Notes: a model not told the origin generated them from the sequence alone. A stretch of 64,000 nucleotides of DNA from Heliomicrobium undosum (GCF_009877425.1 NZ_WXEY01000016.1:16331-80330), one strand, 5' to 3'; counted from the first letter of the stretch, positions 28,420-38,425 are shown. A program made the numbers and translations.

Positions 28420-28732
28420 AGACGGAGATGAAGTCTTCTCAGAGCATTCAGAAATTCTCTCACCAACCTCTGATTCTACCGATCAAATATCTTTAAGCAC
28501 CGTTCCTACGACGACTCCCTACGCGATTTCCAAAGTCTCTGAAGCAACCATTTCATCAGATCTAGAAGATAAATCGAAGGTAAAAACCAAACGCCGCTCC
28601 CCAAAGACTTCATCCGAGGAGAAACCCCAATCGGATATTGTTGGTCAAAAAGAAGAGCGTCCTCTTTGCGACGCAGAAGCACCACCTTCTCGCCGCCGAG
28701 GACGCCCACCCAAACAACGAACCAAAACGTAA
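28412..28732 (+). CDS. short frame downstream of and overlapping the transposase, AT-hook-like tail
   Basis: This 106-codon frame begins at a TTG that overlaps the transposase stop codon (TTGATTGA), in the +1 frame. It is acidic and Ser/Thr-rich, ending in SRRRGRPPKQRTKT. The GRPPK core matches an AT-hook, a minor-groove DNA-binding motif. It may be a separate coupled protein, or a C-terminal extension of the transposase reached by frameshift. It is also possible that it is fortuitous. Confidence 0.4.
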   Translation: MIEDGDEVFSEHSEILSPTSDSTDQISLSTVPTTTPYAISKVSEATISSDLEDKSKVKTKRRSPKTSSEEKPQSDIVGQKEERPLCDAEAPPSRRRGRPPKQRTKT

Positions 28733-28760
28733 TCCCGCACTCCGCCATCGCCTGGTTTCC

Positions 28761-28794
28761 AAGGTGGCCGCAAGTCACACGTTGTGGCCGCCTT
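28761..28794 (+). terminator. hairpin near the right end of the IS110-type element
   Basis: AAGGTGGCCGCAA pairs, with two mismatches, with TTGTGGCCGCCTT around an eight-base loop. The T tract is weak, so it may be a structured end of the element and not a terminator. Confidence 0.4.
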
Positions 28795-28917
28795 AGTTAA
28801 GTGCGCACATTTTTGGTCCGTCACTTAATTTTTTCGTCCTCGATTGTTGTTTTCCTACTTCATAGTAAGAGATTTTTGTTGGTGATACATTGTGGCATGG
28901 ATTTTTATTTTCAAGCC

Positions 28918-29533
28918 AATTCCCTACGGGAATTACCGTCTCCTGTTACGTTTTGAGATTAATCAAGAATATATTGATGAAATATTTCAATTCCCTACGG
29001 GAATTATCGTCTCCTGTTACTTACATTGATGAAAGAGATGGAGGATGCTGGACAATTTCAATTCCCTACGGGAATTACCGTCTCCTGTTACTCTCGGCTA
29101 CATGATCGGGCAACAGCGCGATGTCGCATTTCAATTCCCTGCGGGAATTAACGTCTCCTGTTACAAGCAGAAGGAGCAGACTCAGGCAGCGGTGTATTAA
29201 ATTTCAATTCCCTGCGGGAATTACCGTCTCCTGTTACGAAAAAGACGATGGCGCTCAGCCGGTTGGTATGTCATCCATTTCAATTCCCTGCGGGAATTAC
29301 CGTCTCCTGTTTCGGGTGGGACCCGGAACGCTACATCGGCCACGTCGGATTTCAATTCCCTGCGGGAATTACCGTCTCCTGTTACCAAAAAACGCCGATT
29401 ATTCAGAGTTACAACACGTCAACATTTCAATTCCCTACGGGAATTACCGTCTCCTGTAACTAGCGATCCGCGCAAGGCCGGGATCATCCTGGGGAGATTT
29501 CAATTCCCTACGGGAATTACCGTCTCCTGTAAC
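28918..29533 (-). CRISPR. CRISPR array A3
   Basis: A truncated repeat at 28918-28949 lies beside the IS. Eight full repeats start at 28983, 29055, 29128, 29201, 29277, 29349, 29424 and 29497. They end TTACCGTCTCCTGTTAC or TTACCGTCTCCTGTAAC. Leader A lies on the right. Four repeats have GCGGG in place of ACGGG in the core. Confidence 0.96.
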
Positions 29534-29786
29534 CGCACCCCCTCCCAGCCCTTATCCCACAAGCCCTCCCGCCACCTTTTGCGAGCGACTCCAAAAGCGC
29601 CCCCAATCTCAATACCCTCCCCCCTTTCAATCCCTCTCCAACCCCTGATTTCATCAGATCGAGCCACCCCCGGCTTTTCTGCCGACCTGCGTCGCTCGCC
29701 GGGAAAACCCAAAACACCACCAGCTAGCGCTCAACCTCAGCCCCATTATAAAACTACCACGCCAACTCCTTCCAGTCCATCCCCAA
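29534..29786 (-). promoter_or_regulatory. leader A3
   Basis: Well-preserved A leader. GCGAGCGAC (about 29580) and GTCGCTCGC (about 29691) form an inverted repeat roughly 110 bases apart. Confidence 0.75.
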
Positions 29787-30065
29787 TTACAACACAATAT
29801 CCCCGATCCCGACCAGTTCCACCTTCCGACCCAACCGCTCCACATCGTTCTCACAGGCGCGGCACTGGTGGTAAAAGTTCACGCTGTCTTCATCGCGGTG
29901 GATGCGCCGAAGCAGTTTGTGCCGCAGTACCACGTAATCCTCCGTCGTCAGCACCACCTCGAACACGCTCTCCTGCACATGGGTCCCGTAATCCTTCAAC
30001 GTTTTAAACACCTTTGATCGCCGCTTGTCATCGGCGACGTCGTAGGTCACCACGTAATGCTCCAC
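29787..30065 (-). CDS. cas2: Cas2, adaptation module copy 3
   Basis: This 92-residue Cas2 begins EHYVVTYDVADDKRRSKVFK. It is intact but carries a few changes from the other copies (VNFYHQC in place of VIFYRQC, VVLRHK). The catalytic-site Asp of the first strand is kept. It lies beside leader A3. Its partner Cas1 in this copy is truncated, so any activity would depend on Cas1 from another copy. Confidence 0.88.
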   Translation of the reverse strand: MEHYVVTYDVADDKRRSKVFKTLKDYGTHVQESVFEVVLTTEDYVVLRHKLLRRIHRDEDSVNFYHQCRACENDVERLGRKVELVGIGDIVL

Positions 30066-30140
30066 TTGCGATCACTTCGCATTCCTGGGCCTTGCCCATC
30101 ATCCGACAAACTCCTCCCAGTTCACCTGGCCCGAAAGGCT

Positions 30141-31092
30141 TCATACTGCGACCATTCCCCTTGCATCACCTTCCCCAGATAGCGCGCCTGGATCTCCATC
30201 CAACCGCAGGTAGTTGGCCCGATACCCGAAAACGGGATGGACAGCCTCCTCGCGGATGCGCGTCTGATAGGCGCCAAAAAAGCGTTTGCGGCCCCCGTCC
30301 TTCAATTGAATGCCGTCAAACACCGGTTCGAAATCGCTCTCTTTGATGATGCCCCGATTGACGACATTCAGCACGACCGAGTCGGCGACGATGGCCCGAA
30401 ACTCCTCCATCATGTCCAAGGCCAGGGCGGACCGGCCGTAGCGCTCACAATGGTACATGCCCAGATAGGGGTCCAAACCCGCCCGGATGATCGCGTTGAT
30501 GCAGTCTTTGGTCAGCAGCGAATAGGCGTAGCTCAACAGGGCGTTGACGGGATCGCGGGGCGGCCGGCGGTTGCGCGATGCGAAATCAAAGCCCTCCCCT
30601 GGCCGCAACAGCTTGGCAAAGCCGGAGAAATACAACCGCCCGGCCAATCCCTCCAGCCCGCGCAGGCTCTCTTTGTCTTCGGCCTCTTTGGCAGCGGCGG
30701 CCAGCCCTTCCAACCGCTCCACCACCGATTGGATCCGGTCAATTTTTCTCTCGCGGTTTCCCCGTTGCAAAAAAGTCCGCTGGTTGAGGATTTTTCCGCG
30801 CACGATCTCCCGCGCCACCGCCAGCGCCTGGGTTTCCGATTCGGCAAAGCGAAGCTGGGCGCGGCGAAAGGGCACGTTTTTTTCACAATTCGGCTGCAAC
30901 CAACTGCGCACCCGGCCATGCTCCATTAGATAAAGCGGAATCCCCAGATCGCTCAACGCCGACAGCGCCGCGCTGGAAAGCGACGCCGCCTGTCCGATCA
31001 CCACATGATTGACCGCCGAAAGGGGCACATCCTTGATCATCTGGCCGTCGGCGCTTCCAGTTCAAAAATCGGTTGAGAAGCAAATTTGTCAT
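30141..31092 (-). pseudogene. cas1: cas1 remnant fused to the first codons of cas6, copy 3
   Basis: An open frame from 31040 (MIKDVPLSAVNHVVIGQAAS) to 30141 covers almost all of the Cas1 domain but lacks the whole Cas4 domain. One extra base near 30200 changes the last 25 or so residues (YLRLDGDPG in place of YLRLMEIQA). Just upstream, 31041-31092 is the beginning of cas6 (MTNLLLN...), so a single deletion removed most of cas6 and all of cas4. The Cas1 catalytic Glu/His/Glu stretches (GLEGLAGR; YHCERYG; DMMEEFRA) remain. Confidence 0.85.
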
Positions 31093-31133
31093 CTTCTTTT
31101 TTTATCAATATACTCAACGGCAAAGACTTTTAA

Positions 31134-31685
31134 GTCTCAATTCCCTGTGGGAATTATCTTCTTCTGAGACCTTCGTCGCCGAGCTGTTCAACAAAATCTT
31201 TGTCGCCACGTTTCAATTCCCTAAGGGAATTATCGTCATCTGATACTTCTGCAATGCTTGGCAGATTACATCAATGGTGAAATGTTTCTATTCCCTACGG
31301 GAATTATCGTCTTTTGATACGCAGAAGTTCGTTCACGTGGTGAACAATAAGTTCCGGTTTCAATTCCCTGCGGGAATTATCGTCTCCTGTTACGGTGGCC
31401 GGGGATTCCGCCGGCGTTTTGGGTGTCGCCATTTCAATTCCCTACAGGAATTACCGTCCTGTTACGATGGGCAAGGTGGCTGGGTGGATGCCGAGGGGGT
31501 GGATTTCAATTCCCTACGGGAATTACAGTCTCCTGTTACGCCATCATTCGATCCTTAGGAGCGTGATAACGTGAATTTCAATTCCCTACGGGAATTACAG
31601 TCTCCTGTTACGCACCGTCACCGTTAACAGCAGAAACCAAACTTTTGCATTTCAATTCCCTACGGGAATTACAGTCTCCTGTTAC
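31134..31685 (-). CRISPR. CRISPR array B3/A4, chimeric
   Basis: Eight repeats start at 31134, 31210, 31284, 31357, 31431, 31503, 31575 and 31649. The left three are B-type (ending TCTGAGAC or CTGATAC), the fourth is intermediate (ATCGTCTCCTGTTAC) and the right four are A-type (ACAGTCTCCTGTTAC). Leader A4 is on the right. The array joins the former end of one module to the array of the next. Confidence 0.95.
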
Positions 31686-31939
31686 CGCACCCCCTCCCAG
31701 CCCTTACCCCACAAGCCCTCCCGCCACCTTTTGCGAGCGATTCCAATAACACCCCCAATTTCAACACCCTCCCCCCTCTCAATCCCTCCCCAACCCCCGA
31801 TTCCATTGGATCGAGCCACCCCCAGCTTTTCTGCCGACCTGCGTCGCTCGCGCAGGAAAACACAAACCATAGCCCGCTCACGATCAACCTTAGTCCCAAT
31901 ATAAAACTACCACGCCAACCCCTTCCAGTCCATCCCCAA
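31686..31939 (-). promoter_or_regulatory. leader A4
   Basis: A leader with the same conserved blocks as A3 (CCCTTACCCCACAAGCCCTC; TTTTGCGAGCGATTCC). Confidence 0.75.
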
Positions 31940-32218
31940 TTACAACACAATATCCCCGATCCCGACCAGTTCCACCTTCCGCCCCAACCGCTCTACATCG
32001 TTCTCACAGGCGCGGCACTGGCGGTAAAAGATCACGCTGTCTTCATCGCGGTGGATGCGCCGGAGCAGTTTGTGCCGCAGTGCCACGTAATCCTCCGTCG
32101 TCAGCACCACCTCAAACACGCTCTCCTGCACATGGGTCCCATAGTCTTTCAGTGTTTTGAACACCTTCATGCGCCGCTTATCGTCGGCGATGTCATAGGT
32201 CACGACGTAATGCTCCAC
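31940..32218 (-). CDS. cas2: Cas2, adaptation module copy 4
   Basis: This 92-residue intact Cas2 starts at GTG 32218 (EHYVVTYDIADDKRRMKVFK). It shares the pattern of the other copies. It follows the cas4-cas1 gene by 37 bases and precedes leader A4. It would form the integrase core with the adjacent Cas1 domain, which is intact in this copy. Confidence 0.9.
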   Translation of the reverse strand: MEHYVVTYDIADDKRRMKVFKTLKDYGTHVQESVFEVVLTTEDYVALRHKLLRRIHRDEDSVIFYRQCRACENDVERLGRKVELVGIGDIVL

Positions 32219-32255
32219 CTGCAACCACTCCGGCCAAAAATCGCGTTACCCCGGC

Positions 32256-33794
32256 TCACCTAGCCCGAAAGGCGTCATACTGCGGCCATTCCCCTTGCAT
32301 CACCTTCCCCAGATAGCGCGCCTGGATCTCCATGAGCCGCAGGTAGTTGGCCCGATACCCGAAAACGGGATGGACCGCTTCCTCGCGGATGCGCGTCTGG
32401 TAGGCGCCAAAAAAGCGTTTGCGGCCCCCGTCCTTCAATTGAATGCCGTCAAACACCGGTTCGAAATCGCTCTCTTTGATGATGCCCCGATTGACGACAT
32501 TCAGCACAACCGAGTCCGCGACGATGGCCCGAAACTCCTCCATCAGGTCCAAGGCCAGGGCGGGACGGCCGTTGCGTTCACAATGGTACAGGCCCAGATA
32601 GGGATCCAAACCTGCCCGGATGATCACGTTGATGCAGTCTTTGGTCAGCAGCGAATAGGCGTAGCTCAACAGGGCGTTGACGGGATCGCGGGGCGGACGG
32701 CGGTTGCGCGATGCGAAATCAAAACCCTCCCCCGGCCGCAACAGCTTGGCAAAGCCGGAGAAATACAAGCGCCCGGCCAGTCCCTCCAGACCGCGCAGGC
32801 TCTCCTTGTTTTCAGCCTCTTTCGCGGCGGCGGCCAATCCCTCCAACCGCTCCACCGCCGATAGGATCCGGTCGATTTTTCTCTCCCGGTTTCCCCGTTG
32901 CAAAAAAGTGCGCTGGTTGAGGATTTTTCCGCGCACGATCTCCCGCGCCACCGCCAGCGACTGGCTTTCCGATTCAACAAAGCGAAACTGGGCGCGACGC
33001 AAGGGCACGTTTTTGTTCCAATTCGGCTGCAACCAACTGCGCACCCGGCCATGCTCCATCAGGTAAAGCGGAATCCCCAGATCGCTCAACGCCGACAGCG
33101 CCGCGCTGGAAAGCGACGCCGCCTGCCCGATCACCACTTGATCGACCGCCGAAAGGGGCACATCCTTGATCATCTGGCCGTCGGCCTCGATGATCAGCCG
33201 CCCCTGCCGCTTTCGCAAGGCGGCTCCCGGTATATCCAGATAGAGCGTCCGGCCGAGATTGCTGCCCGGCGTTGGCCGCCGGGGCGCCGCTTGCGCGCCG
33301 GTCAAAAAGGCGCTTTCCTCCGGCATACAGCGCTCGGCCAGGGCGCAACCTTTGCATTTGACTTCCGGCACAGAAGACAAGGGCGGCGGCTCTCCCGCTT
33401 CGCGAATCGCCCGGGCCGCCGCCAACGCCTGCAGGGCCGTCTCCCGCAGCGACTCATCGAAAAACACCTGTCGCCGTTCGGCCGATGCCACGTAATAGAC
33501 ATACCCGTACCCTACTTCCCGACTGGTGGCTTCCTCCAAGAGCAGCCCTTGCACATCCAGGACGCCGCGCAACCTCAGCGATTCGGAAGAAAAAAAGACC
33601 TGCCGCGTCTGCACCCGACCGTCGTCGCTGCGGGTCCGGCGCTCGTTGCGGCGCTCATCCTGAAAGCGGCCTTCGAGCATGTGATGGTTTGTCTCCTCCG
33701 CCCCTTCCACCGCGCGGTAGTAAAAGTTTCGCGGACAAAACAACACCTCCGCCACGGCGGAAACGGGGAGGTATTCGCGATTATCGGTATCCAA
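32256..33794 (-). CDS. cas4-cas1: Cas4-Cas1 fusion with an in-frame deletion in Cas4, copy 4
   Basis: This 512-residue fusion carries a full Cas1 domain (GLEGLAGRLYFSGFAKLL, then GLYHCERNGRPALALDLMEE) and an N-terminal Cas4 domain (FCPRNFYYRAVEG; C-terminal cysteines CKGCALAERC). Compared with the 542-residue copy at 38760-40388, 30 residues are missing between LRGVLDV and QGLLLEE. The lost piece includes YPVEFKKG, the Glu-x-Lys of the RecB-like nuclease. Cas4 should therefore be inactive as a nuclease here, although Cas1 integration may work. The frame is otherwise open. A TTG start lies nine bases after GAGG. Confidence 0.88.
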   Translation of the reverse strand: MDTDNREYLPVSAVAEVLFCPRNFYYRAVEGAEETNHHMLEGRFQDERRNERRTRSDDGRVQTRQVFFSSESLRLRGVLDVQGLLLEEATSREVGYGYVYYVASAERRQVFFDESLRETALQALAAARAIREAGEPPPLSSVPEVKCKGCALAERCMPEESAFLTGAQAAPRRPTPGSNLGRTLYLDIPGAALRKRQGRLIIEADGQMIKDVPLSAVDQVVIGQAASLSSAALSALSDLGIPLYLMEHGRVRSWLQPNWNKNVPLRRAQFRFVESESQSLAVAREIVRGKILNQRTFLQRGNRERKIDRILSAVERLEGLAAAAKEAENKESLRGLEGLAGRLYFSGFAKLLRPGEGFDFASRNRRPPRDPVNALLSYAYSLLTKDCINVIIRAGLDPYLGLYHCERNGRPALALDLMEEFRAIVADSVVLNVVNRGIIKESDFEPVFDGIQLKDGGRKRFFGAYQTRIREEAVHPVFGYRANYLRLMEIQARYLGKVMQGEWPQYDAFRAR

Positions 33795-34008
33795 TGGAAA
33801 TGGCCTCTTTCATTGATACTAAGGGAAATATGTAGATGTAAAAATTCCTGCCCTGTTATCAGTTTGCCATTTCCCTTGGTTTTGAATACATGGACTTGCC
33901 GGGGTTGATTCACTCGAAGTGAAACCTTTAGATGATTTTTTTCACGCCCGACGACCGATGAATGTTGACATCACTAGAGCCTTTGTTCACGGGTTACACA
34001 TTCCCGAG

Positions 34009-34030
34009 GGGAATTGAATCATCGTTATCA
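34009..34030 (+). repeat. solitary CRISPR-repeat-like palindrome, copy 4
   Basis: ATTCCCGAGGGGAATTGAAT, then CATCG, lies between cas4-cas1 and cas6 on the plus strand, in the same place as at 24834. Confidence 0.6.
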
Positions 34031-34048
34031 GCGTGAGAAAAACAGGCT

Positions 34049-34915
34049 TTACCGGAAGGCGCTCACCGGCCGTTCAGTCCGTCTTGAACGTTCCTGATTG
34101 GACACGACAATCCGCGTCTCCCCCATGCCCATGGTGCTCTTATAGCCCACGCCGCTGTATTCGGCAAAGCGCGCCAGCGCATTGAAAAGGATGGGACTGA
34201 CGGGATTCGACGTGGCGAACTCAAAAACCACATCGCCAACAAAACCGATGATCTTGTAACGGTCAAACTGGTAGAGATCGGTGCGGATATTGTGCTTGCG
34301 GATACGGATCGCCGTGAATTCATCCGCCAGGGTTTCTGGAAAGGGCAATGGGCTGTATTGGTTCCAGCGGCGAAGGAGGCTGCCAAAAACCAATTCAGGA
34401 ATGGGCAATACCACCTGGGTACCCCGCTGTCGAAAACTGGTCGGCGTAAGAAAGCGAAAATGAATCGGGTTCCGACACTCCGATTCCGTGTACAACTCCT
34501 CATAGGTTTTTTTCATGACCCGGATGTTGCGGATGACAAGGGGTGCGTTTCCAATCCGGACCGCCTTCCCCTCCCATTCAGCCGCCGCCCGGTCGATCAC
34601 CTCGCTCAATCGCTGATCCAGCGAGCGGATGGTGAACCGCCATCGGCGGCCTTCGTTTTGTCCAGTCCCCTCTTTTGGGGAGGACAAGGGATTATCGGGA
34701 GGCGTGAACATGGGCGTCCGCTGTGCTAAGCTTCGTAGAGTGGAAATAGCAAACGGTTTTCCCTCTTGATCGTGGATCGCCGTCGCCAAGGCGGGGTCGG
34801 TGCTTTTAAGTAGATCAAAAAACATGCCGTGAAGTTTTTCTCCGCCTTCTTCGCGGATTGTTGTTTGTGTTGTCTGTTGCGGCGCTTCCAGTTCGAGAAT
34901 CGCGTTGAGAAGCAA
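34049..34915 (-). CDS. cas6: Cas6 endoribonuclease, copy 4
   Basis: This 288-residue Cas6 begins at a TTG directly after AAAAAGGAGATGACAAA, with the same length and signature as copy 2 (FAEYSGVGYKSTMGMGETRI; EKLHGMFFDLLK). It is intact. It reads out of array B4 toward the cas4-cas1 gene. It differs from copy 2 by scattered substitutions (IREEGG, TDPALA). Confidence 0.9.
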   Translation of the reverse strand: MLLNAILELEAPQQTTQTTIREEGGEKLHGMFFDLLKSTDPALATAIHDQEGKPFAISTLRSLAQRTPMFTPPDNPLSSPKEGTGQNEGRRWRFTIRSLDQRLSEVIDRAAAEWEGKAVRIGNAPLVIRNIRVMKKTYEELYTESECRNPIHFRFLTPTSFRQRGTQVVLPIPELVFGSLLRRWNQYSPLPFPETLADEFTAIRIRKHNIRTDLYQFDRYKIIGFVGDVVFEFATSNPVSPILFNALARFAEYSGVGYKSTMGMGETRIVVSNQERSRRTERPVSAFR

Positions 34916-34964
34916 TTTGTCATCTCCTTTTTCATCAATATATCTCGACCCTTAAGATTCTTAA

Positions 34965-36264
34965 GTCTCAATTCCCTACGGGAATTATCGTCTTCTGATA
35001 CCCAGGCCCTCCATGAGCGACAGGAGCTAATGTTTAAACTTTTCAATTCCCTACGGGAATTATCGTCTTCTGATACACGAAACCCAAGAGGAGTGGGAGG
35101 CGCATCAGACATTTCAATTCCCTACGGGAATTATCGTCTTCTGATACGAAAAAGCCAATCTCAGCCAGCGCGAAAATGACATATTTCAATTCCCTACGGG
35201 AATTACCGTCTTCTGATACTTTCCCTGTGGGAACAGGCCGGCGCAATGCTTGGTGATTTCAATTCCCTACGGGAATTACCGTCTTCTGATACAAGTCAAA
35301 GCCGGTGAAGAACGGTACGAACGCTATGTATCATTTCAATTCCCTACGGGAATTACCGTCTTCTGATACAAAAGTGGAAAACTTAGTGGTGGGATTAAAT
35401 TGAGAAGATTTCAATTCCCTACGGGAATTACCGTCTTCTGATACGAGATGGAACTGCCCACAGACCATGTCCACATCGACATATTTCAATTCCCTACGGG
35501 AATTACCGTCTTCTGATACCGAAGTCGACATCCCGCGCTTTCTGCGACTGGTCTTCGAATTTCAATTCCCACGGGAATTACCGTCTTCTGATACAGCAAA
35601 CCTTGATCGATACCATTGCTGGCGAGTGCATTTCAATTCCCTACGGGAATTACCGTCTTCTGATACAGTTCATGTTCATCATGCCCGTCACCACCGTCGA
35701 ACCATTTCAATTCCCTACGGGAATTACCGTCTTCTGATACCAGAGCGTCTACCTGAAGCACACCAACTACATCTATTTTACATTTCAATTCCCTACGGGA
35801 ATTACCGTCTTCTGATACCGCAATGGACAAGAACGGCGTTGAGGTGCACGAAGGATTTCAATTCCCTACGGGAATTACCGTCTTCTGATACCGGCTTCTG
35901 GCTTGCGGCCGATGATGCTATGTTGGATGGATTTCAATTCCCTACGGGAATTACCGTCTTCTGATACGGAAGACTACTTCAACCAGGCGATCAACGCCGG
36001 CGTATTTCAATTCCCTACGGGAATTACCGTCTTCTGATACCCGGCGTGAAGGCGCTGGCCCCAAACACAAACCCGAAGCATTTCAATTCCCTACGGGAAT
36101 TACCGTCTTCTGATACCAGGCGGAGATGGATGACCTGCGGCGGGAGAATGAATTTCAATTCCCTACGGGAATTACCGTCTTCTGATACGGCGGCGCTTAT
36201 CGGGCTGGATGCGGCGATCGCCAAAGCATTTCAATTCCCTACGGGAATTACCGTCTTCTGATAC
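34965..36264 (-). CRISPR. CRISPR array B4, largest array
   Basis: Eighteen repeats start at 34965, 35040, 35111, 35183, 35256, 35333, 35408, 35483, 35559, 35630, 35704, 35782, 35855, 35931, 36004, 36080, 36152 and 36228. They read ATTTCAATTCCCTACGGGAA then TTACCGTCTTCTGATAC. The left three have TTATCG. Leader B lies on the right. Seventeen spacers are mostly 35-41 bases. Confidence 0.97.
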
Positions 36265-36660
36265 CGCGCGCCTTTCTAGCCCTTATCCCATAAGCCTTCC
36301 CGACCTCTTTCGCGAGCGAGTCCAATTTATGCCCACAACTCATTGACCTTTCACCGCCTTTACCCCCGCAAACCCTTGATTTCATTGGATCGAGCGATAC
36401 CAGGGTTTTCTACCGACCTGTGTCGCTCGCGAAAAGATCTCCGATCAGCCCCTATTAGGAAGACCTTGCCGCCGTAGCATTCCCGCTAAACATGCTCCCC
36501 TATCGATGTGACCGATTCACTCAAATTTATAGCGGTCATCCACCTGGGCCATTGCAGTGATATACAAACACACGAAAGAGAGACCCCCGACCAGCTTTTC
36601 ATCTCTTCTACAGAATCTTCCACAATTCCTGCTTACACCTAAGCATAACCGTAATGCCAG
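36265..36660 (-). promoter_or_regulatory. leader B4
   Basis: B-family leader (CTAGCCCTTATCCCATAAGC; TTTCGCGAGCGAG; TTGGATCGAGCGATACC; TCGCTCGCGAAAAG). The first and last form an inverted repeat. The far part, up to the argG terminator copy, is shared with leaders B5, B6 and B8. Confidence 0.75.
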
Positions 36661-36671
36661 AGCCAACGATA

Positions 36672-36717
36672 GAAAAACAGGCTAAGGAGCCATTTGTCCC
36701 CATAGCCTGTTTTTTTC
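36672..36717 (-). terminator. argG terminator copy 1
   Basis: AAAACAGGCTA and TAGCCTGTTTTTTT form a stem with T runs on both sides, following the argG fragment. Confidence 0.8.
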
Positions 36718-36752
36718 AAAAAGTTCGGATTTAGGAGCGTAAGCTCTCCAGC

Positions 36753-37559
36753 CTACCCCCGCAGCCCCGCCTTCTGCTCCATAATCGCCCGCACCTTTAG
36801 CGGAAGACCAAAGAGGTTGATGAAGCCTTCGGCGTCTTTCTGGTTGTAGACTTCGTCGCGGCCGAAGGTGGAGAATTCCTCGTTGTAGAGGGAGTAGGGC
36901 GACTTGGCGCCGGCGGGGGTGGCGCTGCCCTTGTAGAGCTTCATGCGCACGGTGCCGGTGACGGTTTCCTGAGTCACGTTGACGAAGGCGTCGAGGGCTT
37001 CTCTGAGGGGGTGGTACCAGACGCCGTCATAGACGAGTTCGGCGTAGCGAAGGGCGACCTGCTCTTTGTAGTGCATGGTGGCCCGGTCGAGGCAGAGGTA
37101 TTCCAGTTCGCGGTGGGCGGCGTAGAGGACGGTGCCGGCCGGGGTTTCGTAGACGCCGCGGGACTTCATGCCGACGAGGCGGTTTTCCACCATGTCGCAG
37201 ATGCCCACGCCATGGGCGGCGGCGATGGCGTTCAGCTTTTCGATCATCTCGACGGTGCCGAGGGCCTCGCCATTCAGTTTGACGGGGATGCCCTTTTCAA
37301 ACTCCAGTTCCACGTACTCCGGCTTGTCCGGCGCTTGTTCGGGCGCGGTGCAGATCATGAAGAGGTCGTTCTGGGGCTCGTTCCAGGGATCTTCAAGGTC
37401 AGCCCCTTCGTGGCTCAAGTGCCAGAGGTTGCGGTCCATCGAGTAGGGGCGGTCTTTTTTGACGGGCACGGGGATGTTGCGGGCGTTGGCGTAGTCGATG
37501 GCGTCTTCGCGGGAGCGGATTTCCCATTCGCGCCAGGGGGCGACTGTCTTGAGGTCGGG
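36753..37559 (-). pseudogene. argG: argG fragment 1 (3' two-thirds)
   Basis: The frame is open from 37559 to the normal stop and matches codons 136 to the end of the intact argG at 51086 ([13 protein letters not shown] onward, ending [14 protein letters not shown]). The 5' part is replaced at 37560 by a CRISPR repeat piece (AACTATTGTTTCCTGTTAC). No start or ribosome site remains. A few substitutions relative to the intact gene (FDNL-like silent changes, TVEMIEKL) show it is older than fragment 2. Confidence 0.92.
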
Positions 37560-38171
37560 AACTATTGTTTCCTGTTACATAACCCTCTAATATGCATACC
37601 TAGCAGACTGCATTTTTTAACTCTCTAGGGGATTAACGCTTCCCGTTAATTAACCGTGAAAAGCGCCAACCTCTACTCCGTCACATTTCAATTCCCTTTG
37701 GGAATTACCGTCTCTAGTTACCATTGTTTGCCCGGGTTGCGGCGAGGACTTCGGCCCGGGACAGTTTCAATTCCCTACGGGAATTATCGTCTCCTGTTAC
37801 TCGACCCCGGTACTCCTTAGAAAGACTACACGCCGTTTCAATTCCCTACGGGAATTAGGGTCTCTTGTTACCTTATAAACTTTGTTATTCGGTGAATTAT
37901 CGGATGGAATTTCAATTCCCTACGGGAATTAACGTTTCTTGTAACCGGCTGGCATCAACCCGATGCTCCTGATGCTGTTGGGATTTCAATTCCCTACGGG
38001 AATTAACGTTTCTTGTAACGTTCCAGGAGCAGATTAACGGCGGCTTGGCTGAGTGCTGATTTCAATTCCCTACGGGAATTAACGTTTCTTGTAACAACGA
38101 GCGAGTACGCCCGGGCACAGTTGAAAGGCACGATATTTCAATTCCCTACGGGAATTAACGTTTCTTGTAAC
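37560..38171 (-). CRISPR. CRISPR array A5
   Basis: Repeat remnants lie at 37560-37578 (joined to argG) and about 37614-37649. Seven repeats start at 37685, 37764, 37835, 37909, 37983, 38059 and 38135. The leader-proximal four read TTAACGTTTCTTGTAAC in the second half, a variant unique to this array. Leader A is on the right. Confidence 0.95.
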
Positions 38172-38425
38172 CGCACTCCCTCCCAGTCCTTATCCCACAA
38201 GCCCTCCCGCCCCATTTTGCGAGCGACTCCAAGAACGCCCCTAATCTCAACACCCTCCCCCCTCTCAAAACCTCTCCAACCCCCGATTTCATCGGTTCGA
38301 GCCACCCCCGGCTTTTCTGCCGACCTGCGTCGCTCGCACGGGAAAACCCAAAAACCCGCCCGCTCGCGATCAACCTTAGTCCCATTATAAAACTACCACG
38401 CCAACCCCTTCCAGTCCATCCCCAT
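38172..38425 (-). promoter_or_regulatory. leader A5
   Basis: A leader. GCGAGCGACTCC at about 38219 and GACCTGCGTCGCTCGC at about 38322 form the conserved inverted pair. Confidence 0.75.

Larger units (their letters stand above)
26868..28917 (+). mobile_element. IS110-family insertion element inside a CRISPR repeat
   Basis: The element is bounded on the left by a cut repeat (ATTTCAA at 26861-26867) and on the right by the remainder of a repeat (AATTCCCTACGGG from 28918). The split repeat suggests insertion at ATTTC-AA-TTCCC with the AA dinucleotide present on both sides, in keeping with the two-base core duplications of this family. There are no long terminal inverted repeats, as expected. 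It carries the transposase and a short downstream frame. Confidence 0.75.
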
